Below, piece by piece: positions 27,953 through 38,238 of a stretch of DNA of 64,000 nucleotides. Within the stretch, counting starts at the first letter, position 1; each line of letters begins with the position of its first letter. Source of the DNA: Candidatus Eremiobacteraceae bacterium (GTDB lineage: Bacteria > Vulcanimicrobiota > Vulcanimicrobiia > Eremiobacterales > Eremiobacteraceae); contig DATCBN010000004.1 of assembly GCA_036511855.1 (NCBI GenBank), positions 62,001-126,000 on the forward strand, read 5' to 3'. The notes beneath the pieces are model-generated. The model was not told where the DNA came from. It searched no databases and saw only the letters and a list, made by a program, of their open reading frames with translations. Made by a program: the position numbers and the translations under genes.

Positions 27953-28372
27953 CTACGAGAGCTGTTTGTGCGTTATTTCCAATTGGGCGGCAGCCCAAGC
28001 GACGGCGTTGCGTTCGGCGCGGTCGTCTGAGCCACGCTTCTGCGCAAGCGCCTCTTCCGCCCGCTTCTGTTCGAGCAGCACCGCATCGACATGGATCTCG
28101 TCTGCGGCAAGCGCCACGTCGGTGAGGACGATGACTTTTGAAGGCGTGATCTGCATGAAGCCGCCGTTCACCGCCAACTCCAGCCGCCTCGTGCCGCTCT
28201 CGTCCAGGACGGTTGCGCGAAGCACGCCGATCCGAAGGGTGGTGAGCATTGGTGCGTGGCTGGGCAGCGCAGCCAGATCGCCGGCGCCGCCCGGAGCGAC
28301 GACGATCTCCGCCATGCCTTCGAACTTGACGGCGCCTGGCGTGATGATGTCGAGATGGAGTGTCGTGGCCAT
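27953..28372 (-). CDS. atpC: ATP synthase epsilon subunit
   Basis: F1 central-stalk subunit of 139 residues: beta-sandwich (1-85, LHLDIITPGAVKFEG, GDLAALPSHAPMLTTL) and a C-terminal helical hairpin rich in Ala and Glu (HVDAVLLEQKRAEEALAQKR). It is the last gene of the atp cluster, 4 bp after atpD. Confidence 0.95.
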   Translation of the reverse strand: MATTLHLDIITPGAVKFEGMAEIVVAPGGAGDLAALPSHAPMLTTLRIGVLRATVLDESGTRRLELAVNGGFMQITPSKVIVLTDVALAADEIHVDAVLLEQKRAEEALAQKRGSDDRAERNAVAWAAAQLEITHKQLS

Positions 28373-28376
28373 GGTC

Positions 28377-29879
<1,503 letters not shown>

Positions 29880-30740
29880 TTATCCTTTTAAAGCCTCGGC
29901 GCCGCCGACGATCTCAAGGATCTCCTTTGTGATGGCTGCTTGCCGCGTCTTGTTCATGAGCAGGGTGATTTCGTCGATGAGTTTGCCGGCGTTGTCGGTC
30001 GCGTTGCTCATCGCGATGAGGCGAGCCGCGAATTCCGACGCTTGCGATTCGAGCAACGCCTGGAAAATCGTGAACTCGACGTACTTCGGCAGCAAAGCAG
30101 CCAACACGCCTTGCGCATCGGGCTCAAATTCGAACGAGTTCTGATTGACCGCGCTTCGTTCAGCCTTTGCTGTGCCCGTGAAGACCGGCAAAAGTTGTGA
30201 AGCCGTGGGCTTTTGCACGATCGTCGACACGAATCTGCTGGAGACGAGCGTCAGTTCGTCGATCGTGCCGTCAAGGAAATCGGCGGTGACTTTTGGGGCG
30301 ATCTCCGCGGCCGATCGGGCGAACGAATCGGTGGTCAGCGGCCAAAACTCGGCGATTCGATGCGGCGATTTTCGAAGCTGCACGCGGCCTTTGGTTCCCA
30401 CAAGGTAGAGCACGGCCGGTTGGCCGCCTTCTTGCGCAGCGAGCAGACCCGCGCGGACGAGGTTGGAGTTGAACGCGCCGCACAAACCTTTGTCGGCGGT
30501 CATCAAGAGGACACCACGAGTTTTCACTTCGCGTTTGCGCAGCAGCGGGTGATCGCTCCCGCCGGCTTGCCCCAGTTCCCCCAACATCTCGCCGATGCCG
30601 ATCGCGTACGGCCTAGCCGCCCGCATGGCAAGCTCCGCGCGGCGGATCCGTGCGCCGGCCACCATCTTCATGGCGCGCGTGATCTGCTGCGTGTTTTTCA
30701 GCGATTTGACGCGGTCGCGAAGTTGCCGTAGGGTGGGCAT
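29880..30740 (-). CDS. atpG: ATP synthase gamma subunit
   Basis: F1 rotor shaft, 286 residues. N-terminal helix LRQLRDRVKSLKNTQQITRAMKMVAGARIRRAE and C-terminal helix SNATDNAGKLIDEITLLMNKTRQAAITKEILEIVGGAEAL are the family hallmarks. It lies 3 bp after atpA. Confidence 0.97.
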   Translation of the reverse strand: MPTLRQLRDRVKSLKNTQQITRAMKMVAGARIRRAELAMRAARPYAIGIGEMLGELGQAGGSDHPLLRKREVKTRGVLLMTADKGLCGAFNSNLVRAGLLAAQEGGQPAVLYLVGTKGRVQLRKSPHRIAEFWPLTTDSFARSAAEIAPKVTADFLDGTIDELTLVSSRFVSTIVQKPTASQLLPVFTGTAKAERSAVNQNSFEFEPDAQGVLAALLPKYVEFTIFQALLESQASEFAARLIAMSNATDNAGKLIDEITLLMNKTRQAAITKEILEIVGGAEALKG

Positions 30741-30743
30741 TCG

Positions 30744-32255
30744 TCACGCCGCCTTGACGAAGCGCTTCTTGAATTCGACGACCGCCGAGTTCAGCTTCGA
30801 CTTGACGTCATCGGAGAGAGCCTTGGAATCGGCGATCGATGCAGGCACATCGGGCGCGGCCACTTTCAAGAACTCGTAGAACTGTTTGTGGAACTCGTTG
30901 ATGGAGGCCGTGGGCACGTCGGCGAGGAGATCGTTCACGGCCACGTAGATCTGGATGACTTGCTTGTCGAGATCCAGCGGCTCGAACTGCGGTTGCTTCA
31001 ACGTCTCCGTGATCTTCTCACCGCGCGACAACTGCGCTTGCGTGGCACGGTCGAGATCGGATGCCAACTTCGAAAACGCCGCGAGATCGCGGTACTGCGA
31101 AAGCTCGAGGCGGAGCTGGCCCGCGACAGCCTTCATGGCCTTGGTTTGAGCGTTGCCGCCTACACGAGAAACAGAAAGACCGACATCGATGGCGGGCCGG
31201 ATGCCGTTGAAGAAGAGACCCGTCTCCAGATATATCTGTCCGTCGGTGATCGAGATCAGATTGGTGGGGATGTACGCGGATACGTCGCCTTGCTGCGTTT
31301 CGATGACGGGCAGCGCCGTCATCGAGCCCGCGCCGAGTTCGTCGTTGAGCTTGGCGGCGCGCTCGAGAAGACGCGAATGGAGGTAGAAGATATCGCCGGG
31401 ATACGCTTCGCGGCCGGGCGGTCTGCGAAGGACGAGCGAGATCTCGCGATACGCCTGCGCGTGCTTTGACAGATCGTCGTAGATGACGAGCACGTGTTTT
31501 CCGGCGTACATGAGCTCTTGGGCCATCGCGCAGCCAGCGTATGGCGCGATGTAGCGCAGACTCGCCGGGTCGGCTGCGTTGGCGGCGACGATCGTTGTGT
31601 AGTCCATCGCGCCCGCATCGGTGAAGATCTTGTAGAGCTGTGCGACCGTTGAGGTTTTCTGCCCGATCGCGACGTAGATGCAGATGACGTCCTTGCCCTT
31701 TTGATTGATGATCGCATCGATGGCCAGCGCCGTCTTACCCGTTTGCCGGTCGCCGATGATGAGTTCGCGCTGCCCTCGTCCGATGGGCACGAGGCCGTCG
31801 ATGGCTTTGATCCCCGTTTGCATGGGCTCGTGAACGGGCTGCCGTTCCACCACTCCGGGCGCCTGCGTTTCGATGGGCCGCGTGCGCGTGGTCTTCACGG
31901 GACCCTTGTCGTCGAGCGGCTGACCGAGCGGGTTCACCACCCGTCCGATGACGCCGTCTCCAACGGGCACGGAGATGATCCGGCCGGTGCGGCGAACCGT
32001 GGCGCCCTCTTTGATGTCGCCATCGGGTCCCATGACCACGACGCCGACGTTGTCCTCTTCGAGGTTGAATGCGATGCCGAACAGACCGTTGGGAAATTGC
32101 ACGAGCTCGTTCATCTGCACGGCCGAAAGGCCGTAGACGCGAGCGACGCTGTCGCCCACCTCGATGACGGTGCCCACCTCGTCCTCGCGCACTTGCGTGT
32201 GCGCGCTGAGGATCTGCTGTTTGAGTATTCCGGCGATTTCGTCGGCGTTGATCAT
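30744..32255 (-). CDS. atpA: ATP synthase alpha subunit
   Basis: Non-catalytic nucleotide-binding F1 subunit, 503 residues. P-loop GDRQTGKT is at 168-175, preceded by [21 protein letters not shown]; the signature [14 protein letters not shown] is near 363. It is normal length and lies 42 bp after atpH. Confidence 0.98.
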   Translation of the reverse strand: MINADEIAGILKQQILSAHTQVREDEVGTVIEVGDSVARVYGLSAVQMNELVQFPNGLFGIAFNLEEDNVGVVVMGPDGDIKEGATVRRTGRIISVPVGDGVIGRVVNPLGQPLDDKGPVKTTRTRPIETQAPGVVERQPVHEPMQTGIKAIDGLVPIGRGQRELIIGDRQTGKTALAIDAIINQKGKDVICIYVAIGQKTSTVAQLYKIFTDAGAMDYTTIVAANAADPASLRYIAPYAGCAMAQELMYAGKHVLVIYDDLSKHAQAYREISLVLRRPPGREAYPGDIFYLHSRLLERAAKLNDELGAGSMTALPVIETQQGDVSAYIPTNLISITDGQIYLETGLFFNGIRPAIDVGLSVSRVGGNAQTKAMKAVAGQLRLELSQYRDLAAFSKLASDLDRATQAQLSRGEKITETLKQPQFEPLDLDKQVIQIYVAVNDLLADVPTASINEFHKQFYEFLKVAAPDVPASIADSKALSDDVKSKLNSAVVEFKKRFVKAA

Positions 32256-32297
32256 CGTTGTTTCCTTTTCCGGACCTGCGGACTCATATTACGCTTT

Positions 32298-32879
32298 TTA
32301 AGTTGTCTTACCGTTGGCCGACGCCGCATCCGGCGCGTCGATGCCGGCGATCAAGTGGCGGCGGATCTCCTCGAGCTTGCCCGAGACGCTTCCGTCGACA
32401 TATCGATCTCCCACCTGCATGATGATCCCGCCGAGCAATTCGGGCTCGACCTTTGCTTCCGGCACGATCGTCCGTTTGTACATGTGCGAGAGGCGTCGAG
32501 CCAAATCGGCAAGTTCGGCCGGCTCAAGCGCCGTCGGCGTCGCGATCTTGGCTACCGAAATTCCAGCCGAGGCATCGAGCAGCTCGTGCATCTGGCGAGC
32601 GATGGTTCCGAGAAGTTTTTCCCTGCGCTTTCGCACGAGCAAGATCAGGAAGTGCTCGACGATTTCGCCGATCTTCCCATGGAGCGATGCCTGCAGTATT
32701 TGCGTCTTGTGCGCGCGATCGATGACAGGCGAACCGAAAAACTCTTGCAGCGCGGGATCGGATGCGAGCGCGGCGACGAACGCGTCGACTTCGCGCACCA
32801 CGGTCTCCACGGCATTCGCGTCTTGGGCCACGGCGAACAGTGCGGCGGAATAGCGTCTCGCCAGCGTTTCAATCGCCAC
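32298..32879 (-). CDS. atpH: ATP synthase delta subunit
   Basis: Peripheral-stalk cap connecting F1 to the b subunits, 193 residues: N-terminal helical domain (LARRYSAALFAVAQDANAVE) and C-terminal GGIIMQVGDRYVDGSVSGKLEEIRRHL, both typical. It overlaps the end of atpF by 11 bp. Confidence 0.95.
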   Translation of the reverse strand: MAIETLARRYSAALFAVAQDANAVETVVREVDAFVAALASDPALQEFFGSPVIDRAHKTQILQASLHGKIGEIVEHFLILLVRKRREKLLGTIARQMHELLDASAGISVAKIATPTALEPAELADLARRLSHMYKRTIVPEAKVEPELLGGIIMQVGDRYVDGSVSGKLEEIRRHLIAGIDAPDAASANGKTT

Positions 32880-33369
32880 TGGTTCGCTCCAACCCGGCGA
32901 CGAGATGTCCGATCAAGCCTTGCTGTTGGGCGGGACTCAACTCGCGCTCGACAAGAACTCTGGCTTCCGCGTGCGCCTTGTTGACCGTCTCCTCGAGCAG
33001 TTCGCGCCGTACCCGGTACCGCTCTCGCTCCAGTTCGCCCTGAGCGTGTGCGATGGTCCGTGTGCCGTGCTCTTTCGCCGCCGCCCGTTCTTCGGTGATG
33101 AGCCGCGCCGCATGCGCCGCGCCTAGTTCGACCATGCGCACTGAATCGACTTTGGCGCTGTCCAACGCTCGCTGTGCTTCTTCTAACACTTTTGCGGATT
33201 GGTCGCGGTAGGACGCGGCATCTTCGACCACCTTGTTTTGCGCTTCTTGCTGCGCGACCAACATCGGCGATCCGTAGCGATTCCAAATCCAGACCAGGGC
33301 CACGACGAAAATCACAAAGTCGATGACCTTTGCGATGAATACGGGATCGACGACGTCTGATAGATTCAC
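32869..33369 (-). CDS. atpF: ATP synthase b subunit
   Basis: Peripheral-stalk subunit, 166 residues: one membrane helix near residues 10-30 (FIAKVIDFVIFVVALVWIWNRYGSP), then a long charged helix (AAASYRDQ..., ERERYRVRRELLEETVNKAHAEARV). It overlaps atpH by 11 bp and lies 3 bp after a second b-type gene, so the stator is probably a b/b' heterodimer. Confidence 0.93.
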   Translation of the reverse strand: MNLSDVVDPVFIAKVIDFVIFVVALVWIWNRYGSPMLVAQQEAQNKVVEDAASYRDQSAKVLEEAQRALDSAKVDSVRMVELGAAHAARLITEERAAAKEHGTRTIAHAQGELERERYRVRRELLEETVNKAHAEARVLVERELSPAQQQGLIGHLVAGLERTSGD

Positions 33370-33372
33370 GAC

Positions 33373-33807
33373 CTACGCCGCGCCCTCCAGACCGACCGCG
33401 CGCTTGACCATCGCGCGCGCTAGGTCGTCGACGAGCATCCCCTGTTTTTCAACCGCCTGCGCCCTCTCCAACGCGACCGTGGCATGGGCAAGCGTCACGC
33501 TTGCCGCCGCATCGTCGTTGGATTTGCGCTCGATTTCATGGACTTGCTCGGCCGCGCGGGCGGCTGCTTCGCGCATGATCTCATCCGTGCGACGGCGCGA
33601 CGCATCGAAGAGAGTGTCGGCTTCCGCTTTCAGCGCCGCAGCCCGCGCGCGCAGCGTTTGCGCTTCGCGATGCTGCTCGTCGATCAGACGCATGCGTTCT
33701 TCGATGGCGCGCCGCGTGGGCGCTATGAACACGAAGTTCAACAAAAGCCAGAACACCACGAAGTTCAGCATTTGGGCGAGGAAGGTGCCGTCGATCGAAA
33801 GCAGCAT
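33373..33807 (-). CDS. ATP synthase b' subunit
   Basis: A second b-type stalk subunit, 144 residues: an N-terminal membrane helix (about 8-30, FLAQMLNFVVFWLLLNFVFIAPTRRAIEER) and a continuous charged helix to the end. It resembles b' of cyanobacteria and alphaproteobacteria, where b and b' form a heterodimer. The sequence differs clearly from atpF next to it. Which of the two is formally b and which b' is arbitrary here. Confidence 0.88.
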   Translation of the reverse strand: MLLSIDGTFLAQMLNFVVFWLLLNFVFIAPTRRAIEERMRLIDEQHREAQTLRARAAALKAEADTLFDASRRRTDEIMREAAARAAEQVHEIERKSNDDAAASVTLAHATVALERAQAVEKQGMLVDDLARAMVKRAVGLEGAA

Positions 33808-33821
33808 GCGTCGAGGTCTTC

Positions 33822-34106
33822 CTACTTCCCGAGGACCGGCTTGAGCAGGGCCATCACGCCCAGCCCGCCGCCGCCGATCAGGAGGAAGAAGGCGAGCGCG
33901 ATCGCGATGATCGGGAAGGCTTCCAGAATGCCGAAGCCCAGGAAGTAGAAGAAAAAGATGTTCGGCCTGGCTTCCGGCTGCCGTGCGATCGATTCGACCG
34001 CCTTGCTGCCGATGATGCCGTCGCCGATGGCTGATCCGAAGGCGGCGAACCCGACCATCAGCGCAAACGCGATGATGACGGACGCGACGAGAATGGCATT
34101 TTCCAT
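33822..34106 (-). CDS. atpE: ATP synthase c subunit
   Basis: Rotor-ring subunit, 94 residues, two helices joined by the loop ARQPEARPN (41-49). The ion-carrying carboxylate is Glu62 in GILEAFPIIAIALAFFL. The residue after it is Ala, without the Ser/Thr of sodium-type rings, so proton coupling is inferred. It is somewhat longer than usual because of a C-terminal extension (MALLKPVLGK). Confidence 0.96.
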   Translation of the reverse strand: MENAILVASVIIAFALMVGFAAFGSAIGDGIIGSKAVESIARQPEARPNIFFFYFLGFGILEAFPIIAIALAFFLLIGGGGLGVMALLKPVLGK

Positions 34107-34118
34107 GAGGTGCTCCCT

Positions 34119-34847
34119 TTAGTGCGGTTCGTCGGATGTCGGAGTGATGAGGTAGGCGATCGTCAACAGCGTGAAGACCAAGGCCTGGATTGCCCCCACA
34201 AACATGTTGAACGGATAGATGAGGATGGGTCCGGCGTTAGCAAGTACAGAAATGATGCCGAGGTGCGCGCCGATGACGGCGGCGATCACGACGAGTAGGA
34301 TCTCACCGGCAAAGATATTGCCGAACAATCGCATGGCAAGCGTGACGGGACGAGCGAGCTCGTCGATGATCATGATGGGCAACAGCGGGATCCCGAGTCC
34401 AAGCGGCCGCACGACGAGGTGGCCGAAGTATCCCAGACCTTTGCGGACGACGCCCACTCCCTGCACGAGCAGGATGGCGAAGAGCGCGAGCGCGGCAGTG
34501 GTGTTGATGTCGGCCGTCGGAGACTTGCCGACGAATGGGAACAGCCCGATCTCATTGAGCACGAAGATGAACAGAAACAGCGAGATGAGCAGCGGCACGA
34601 ACGGCACGCCGTTCTTGCCGAGGATCGTGTCGACCTGACCGCTGATCGCCGTCACGATCAACTCCATGAACGTGTAGCGTTTCGAAAGCTTCGTGACGGG
34701 ATGCGCGCGCGCGAGGATGCCGACGGCGATCAACACGATCGCCATGCATATCCACGTGATGACCACGGTGTCGGCATGCACCGTGTTGAAAGGCGCCGGC
34801 ATAAAAGAAATATGCCAGAGCGGATGGTCGCCGATGGTTTCGTGCAT
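34119..34847 (-). CDS. atpB: ATP synthase a subunit
   Basis: Membrane stator subunit that forms the proton half-channels, 242 residues with five or six helices. The essential arginine is Arg173 in LARPVTLAMRLFGNIFAGE, with the family NEIGLFPF segment near 98-105. It is positioned between atpI and atpE as in most bacteria. Confidence 0.97.
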   Translation of the reverse strand: MHETIGDHPLWHISFMPAPFNTVHADTVVITWICMAIVLIAVGILARAHPVTKLSKRYTFMELIVTAISGQVDTILGKNGVPFVPLLISLFLFIFVLNEIGLFPFVGKSPTADINTTAALALFAILLVQGVGVVRKGLGYFGHLVVRPLGLGIPLLPIMIIDELARPVTLAMRLFGNIFAGEILLVVIAAVIGAHLGIISVLANAGPILIYPFNMFVGAIQALVFTLLTIAYLITPTSDEPH

Positions 34848-34856
34848 CGCTACCCT

Positions 34857-35246
34857 TTAGGCAGCCGCATCGTCGCGGCCGTGCACTATTTGTTGACGAT
34901 ACACCAGAATTGCTACTGCCAACGGTGCGACAAATCCGGCAAGGTATGTGAAGTATCCAAGCCATGGTCCACGGCCGACGATGATAAATGGTGCGGCGCC
35001 GGCAAGCAACACGCGCAAGACGCCTTCGATCGACAAAAACGGCACGTACCCTTTGCCGGCCTTCATCAGGCGGTCAAAACTTCCAGCGATGTGGAAAAGG
35101 GATGCCAAGCCGATGAGGCAACCGGCGACCAAAGCCGCCGCGGGCAGGTATTGGTGCCAGAGCAGCGAGAGAATCGCGGCTACGGCAAACGCCACCACCA
35201 GACTGCGCGATGCCACCGCTGCCTGTATAGGGCGGAAGTATTCCAT
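34857..35246 (-). CDS. atpI: AtpI-like ATP synthase assembly protein
   Basis: A 129-residue membrane protein with four hydrophobic segments, starting at ATG 35246 (MEYFRPIQAAVASRS). Its position between the AtpZ-like gene and atpB, and its size and topology, match AtpI (subunit I), a c-ring assembly or Mg2+ factor. Sequence similarity is too weak to prove from reading, so the call is mainly positional. The frame is open further upstream to 35357, but that would overlap the AtpZ-like gene. Confidence 0.75.
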   Translation of the reverse strand: MEYFRPIQAAVASRSLVVAFAVAAILSLLWHQYLPAAALVAGCLIGLASLFHIAGSFDRLMKAGKGYVPFLSIEGVLRVLLAGAAPFIIVGRGPWLGYFTYLAGFVAPLAVAILVYRQQIVHGRDDAAA

Positions 35247-35289
35247 AGAAGGGCTGATGTTCGGCAGCCGAAACGAGCGCCCTTTTCTT

Positions 35290-35307
35290 CTCGAACGCTC
35301 GTTCGAG
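35290..35307. promoter_or_regulatory. Perfect inverted repeat upstream of atpI
   Basis: CTCGAACG-CT-CGTTCGAG, 8-bp arms with a 2-bp centre, lies just after the stop of the AtpZ-like gene and about 45 bp before atpI. It could be an operator or an mRNA hairpin; nothing else supports a role. Confidence 0.35.
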
Positions 35308-35310
35308 GAC

Positions 35311-35511
35311 TCACATGTATGCGGAAAGCCGGCGAAACAGCAGCGCGATTCCCGCACCGAAGCCGACGATGATGCCGGCTGGAACCGCCCAGTCCCAATG
35401 CAAGAATCGTGCGGCTGCCAGGCCGATCACCAATCCCATCACCAGCGATCCGATCACGATGGTCCCTGCGCCGGCAAGATTCGCAAGCGTGACCGGCGAT
35501 GGTTGCTTCAC
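35311..35511 (-). CDS. atpZ: AtpZ-like small membrane protein
   Basis: A 66-residue protein with two membrane helices (about 11-32 and 40-60) separated by HWDWAVPAG, as in AtpZ/AtpI-family F0F1 accessory proteins. It starts with GTG at 35511, overlapping the wecB stop by 4 bp (GTGA). It is the first gene of the ATP synthase block, in the position of atpZ in other bacteria. Confidence 0.8.
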   Translation of the reverse strand: MKQPSPVTLANLAGAGTIVIGSLVMGLVIGLAAARFLHWDWAVPAGIIVGFGAGIALLFRRLSAYM

Positions 35512-36677
35512 ATGTTGGCCTGCGGCAGCGTCGGCGGCAATGTGGGATCGAACTCCGCCGGCGCGGGGCCGCCGCGATAATGTGCGAGCAGCGCTTGCGC
35601 GATGCGGCCGGCGGCTTTGCCGTCGCCGTACGGATTGCTGGCCTTTGCCATGCGATCGTAGGCTGCGCGGTCGTCTAACAATTCGTTGAGATTGCGCGTC
35701 ACCGCGTCTTCATCGGTGCCGACGAGCCGCAAGGTGCCGGCGATGATGCCCTCGGGTCTTTCCGTGACGCGGCGCAGCACGAGCACGGGCCGCCCGAGGC
35801 ACGGACCCTCTTCCTGCAATCCGCCGGAATCGGTGGCGATCAACGTGGCGCGGCCGATCGCGGCGACGAGATGACGGTACGACATCGGCTGCACCAGCCG
35901 CACGCGCGGCACGCCGTCCAACACGCGCCGCACGACTTCGACGACCGCCGGATTCGGATGCACCGGCCACACGATCGAGAGATCCGGATGCGAGTCGACC
36001 ACCGTTTTCAACGCCCGGCAGATCTGCGCCATCGGCTCACCGAGATTCTCGCGCCGGTGCGCTTCGACGAACAACATACGCGCCGTGGTCACGTCGGGTG
36101 CATCGCCAGGCTGCAGGCGCGCGTTCACCCATAAAAACGCGTCGATGACCGTGTTGCCCGTCACCACGATCGATTCGGGCTTCTTCCCTTCGGCAAGCAA
36201 GTTGGCTTTTGCCGTCGGCGTCGGCGCGAAGTGATGGGTCGCGATGACGCCGGTCATCCGCCGGTTCATCTCTTCGGGAAACGGTTCGTAGATCGTGTCG
36301 GTGCGAAGCCCGGCCTCGACGTGGCCGACGGGAATCTTCTTATAGTATGCGGCGAGCGCGCTCGCGGTGGAGGTGGTCGTATCTCCGTGCACCAGCATGA
36401 CGTCGGGCTTGCAGTCTTCGAGCACGCTGCTCATCCGTTCGAGCACGCGCGTGGTGACGTCGGTGAGAGTCTGCTCTTCCGTCATCACTTTGAGGTCGTA
36501 TGCCGGCTTGATTTCGAAGAGCCCGAGCACTTCGTCGAGCATCTCGCGGTGCTGCGCGGTGACGATGGTGATGCAGTTGATCGCAGCATCGCTGGCCATT
36601 TGATGCACCACTGGCGCCATTTTGACGGCATCCGGACGCGTGCCGAACACGATCGCGACGTTGAGCGGACGGCTCAA
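35508..36677 (-). CDS. wecB: UDP-GlcNAc 2-epimerase (non-hydrolysing)
   Basis: Converts UDP-GlcNAc to UDP-ManNAc for surface polysaccharide, 389 residues. Motifs: FGTRPDAVKMAPV (11-23), LVHGDTTTS (95-103), GHVEAGLRT (118-126), FPEEMNRR, EAHRREN and TDSGGLQEE. The start is TTG 36677, overlapping the upstream transferase stop by 4 bp (TTGA); without it no start lies near the conserved N-terminus. Together with the transferase it suggests an undecaprenyl-linked GlcNAc/ManNAc polymer. Confidence 0.94.
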   Translation of the reverse strand: MSRPLNVAIVFGTRPDAVKMAPVVHQMASDAAINCITIVTAQHREMLDEVLGLFEIKPAYDLKVMTEEQTLTDVTTRVLERMSSVLEDCKPDVMLVHGDTTTSTASALAAYYKKIPVGHVEAGLRTDTIYEPFPEEMNRRMTGVIATHHFAPTPTAKANLLAEGKKPESIVVTGNTVIDAFLWVNARLQPGDAPDVTTARMLFVEAHRRENLGEPMAQICRALKTVVDSHPDLSIVWPVHPNPAVVEVVRRVLDGVPRVRLVQPMSYRHLVAAIGRATLIATDSGGLQEEGPCLGRPVLVLRRVTERPEGIIAGTLRLVGTDEDAVTRNLNELLDDRAAYDRMAKASNPYGDGKAAGRIAQALLAHYRGGPAPAEFDPTLPPTLPQANM

Positions 36678-37798
36678 AACAGGTGCGGTCCGCCGGGCCG
36701 GGCGAGCACGAGCACGAGCGCGCAAAGAACGCCGCACACCGCGTAGATCAAGTTGACGGCCGCGCGCTGCGAAAGGCCGAGGTCGAGCAGGCGGTGATGC
36801 GTGTGGCTGCGATCGGCCGCGAAGAGAGGCGCACCCGAACGCAAGCGGCGCATGATGACGTGCGCGGTGTCGAGGATCGGAAACGCGAGGATGATGAGGA
36901 ACGGCACGACGAGCGAGATCGCGATCGCGCCTTTTGCCTTGCCTTCGAGGGCCGCGCTTGCGAGCACGAAGCCGATGAAGAGCGAGCCACCGTCGCCCAT
37001 GAAGATGCGCGCCGGATTGTAGTTGAAAGGCAAGAACCCGGCAGCCGAACCGGCGAGCGCGGCCATGGTGATGGCGACGAGGTACTGCCCCTTCCATACC
37101 GACACGACGATCATGGTCATCGCGGCGATGATCGTGACGCCCGTGACGAGCCCGTCGAGTCCATCCAAGAAGTTGATCGCGTTCACCATGCCCATGTACC
37201 AGAAGATCGAGAACGGCACGGCGAACCAGCCCAGATCGACGAAGCCGAAATGCGGAAGCCTCATCTGCTGTATGGTGAAGCCGTACATGACCACGGCGAC
37301 GAGCGAGACGACGAACTGCGCCAGGAACTTGTCGCGCGGCCGCATCGTCATCACATCATCCCACAGCCCCACGCCCATCATCAACGTGCCGCCGAAGAGA
37401 AGGCCGATGAGATGCGCGAGATCGGGCGTGTCGAGGTAGTGCTGGATGACGAATGAGTGCGTGAGAGCGAAGTTCAACATGGTGAACAGGGCCAGCATGA
37501 AGCCGAGATAGATCGCGATGCCGCCGAGGCGAGGCGTGGGCTGCGTGTGGACGCGGCGGTCGTCGCCCGGTTGATCGAATACGCCCACTTTGAACGCCAT
37601 GCGGCGAACGAGCGGCGTGACGCAAGCGCAGGCGATGGCCGCAAGCACGAAGGTGATGACGCATAGCCAGATGATGTTCACGTCGCCCGGGAGCGCCTGC
37701 AGGCCCGGGGCGGGATGAGGGGTAGCGACGGCGTGGTGCACGGCTTTGACGGCGAGCGGCGCGAGCTTTGGTGCTGCGGCCAACGTCTGCGAGTTCAC
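36674..37798 (-). CDS. wecA: Undecaprenyl-P GlcNAc-1-P transferase (WecA/TagO type)
   Basis: Integral membrane initiator of polysaccharide synthesis, 374 residues with about eleven helices. Catalytic motifs of the MraY/WecA family are visible: LWDDVMTMRPRDK (Asp-Asp), NAINFLDGLDGLVTG, ARIFMGDGGSLFIG, and the C-terminal HTHHRLLDLG. The His-rich loop is typical of WecA/TagO rather than MraY. The start is GTG 37798 with a GTGA overlap to the dCMP deaminase gene. Confidence 0.92.
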   Translation of the reverse strand: MNSQTLAAAPKLAPLAVKAVHHAVATPHPAPGLQALPGDVNIIWLCVITFVLAAIACACVTPLVRRMAFKVGVFDQPGDDRRVHTQPTPRLGGIAIYLGFMLALFTMLNFALTHSFVIQHYLDTPDLAHLIGLLFGGTLMMGVGLWDDVMTMRPRDKFLAQFVVSLVAVVMYGFTIQQMRLPHFGFVDLGWFAVPFSIFWYMGMVNAINFLDGLDGLVTGVTIIAAMTMIVVSVWKGQYLVAITMAALAGSAAGFLPFNYNPARIFMGDGGSLFIGFVLASAALEGKAKGAIAISLVVPFLIILAFPILDTAHVIMRRLRSGAPLFAADRSHTHHRLLDLGLSQRAAVNLIYAVCGVLCALVLVLARPGGPHLF

Positions 37799-38238
37799 GC
37801 GCCGCCCTCGAAGCGTTCGATCAGCGTTCCGGCTTCCAGGAACAAGTCGTTGGCGAGGTCGTCCGGATACGCGTCCTCATATACGACTCGGGTGATGCCT
37901 GCGTTGATGAGCAGCTTCGCGCACGTGAGACACGCGTGAGCCGTGCAGTAGAGCGCGCTGCCCGCGATAGGCACGCCGTATCGAGATGCTTGCACGATCG
38001 CGTTCTGCTCGGCATGCGTGGACCGCGCGCAGTGGCCGTGCAGCATGTCGCCGCCATCTGAGTGGTCGCAGTGCCGCAAGCCGACCGGCGCGCCGTTATA
38101 GCCGGTCGTGAGAATGCGCTTGTCTTTGACGATCACCGCGCCGACCGCGCGGCGCGAACAGGTGGCGCGGGTCGCGACGGCGCGCGCGATGGCCATGAAG
38201 TACGCGTCCCAAGGTGGTCTCGAAGCGGGTTCTTTCAT
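37795..38238 (-). CDS. dCMP/cytidine deaminase family protein (ComEB-like)
   Basis: Zinc-dependent deaminase of 147 residues, probably dCMP to dUMP for thymidylate synthesis. The HAE motif is present (ARSTHAEQNAI), and the second zinc motif reads ACLTC where the family normally has PCxxC, so both Cys ligands are kept but the Pro is Ala. The long insertion HCDHSDGGDMLHGHC is typical of dCMP deaminase/ComEB. It is flanked by upp and wecA with 4-bp overlaps on both sides. Confidence 0.88.
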   Translation of the reverse strand: MKEPASRPPWDAYFMAIARAVATRATCSRRAVGAVIVKDKRILTTGYNGAPVGLRHCDHSDGGDMLHGHCARSTHAEQNAIVQASRYGVPIAGSALYCTAHACLTCAKLLINAGITRVVYEDAYPDDLANDLFLEAGTLIERFEGGA

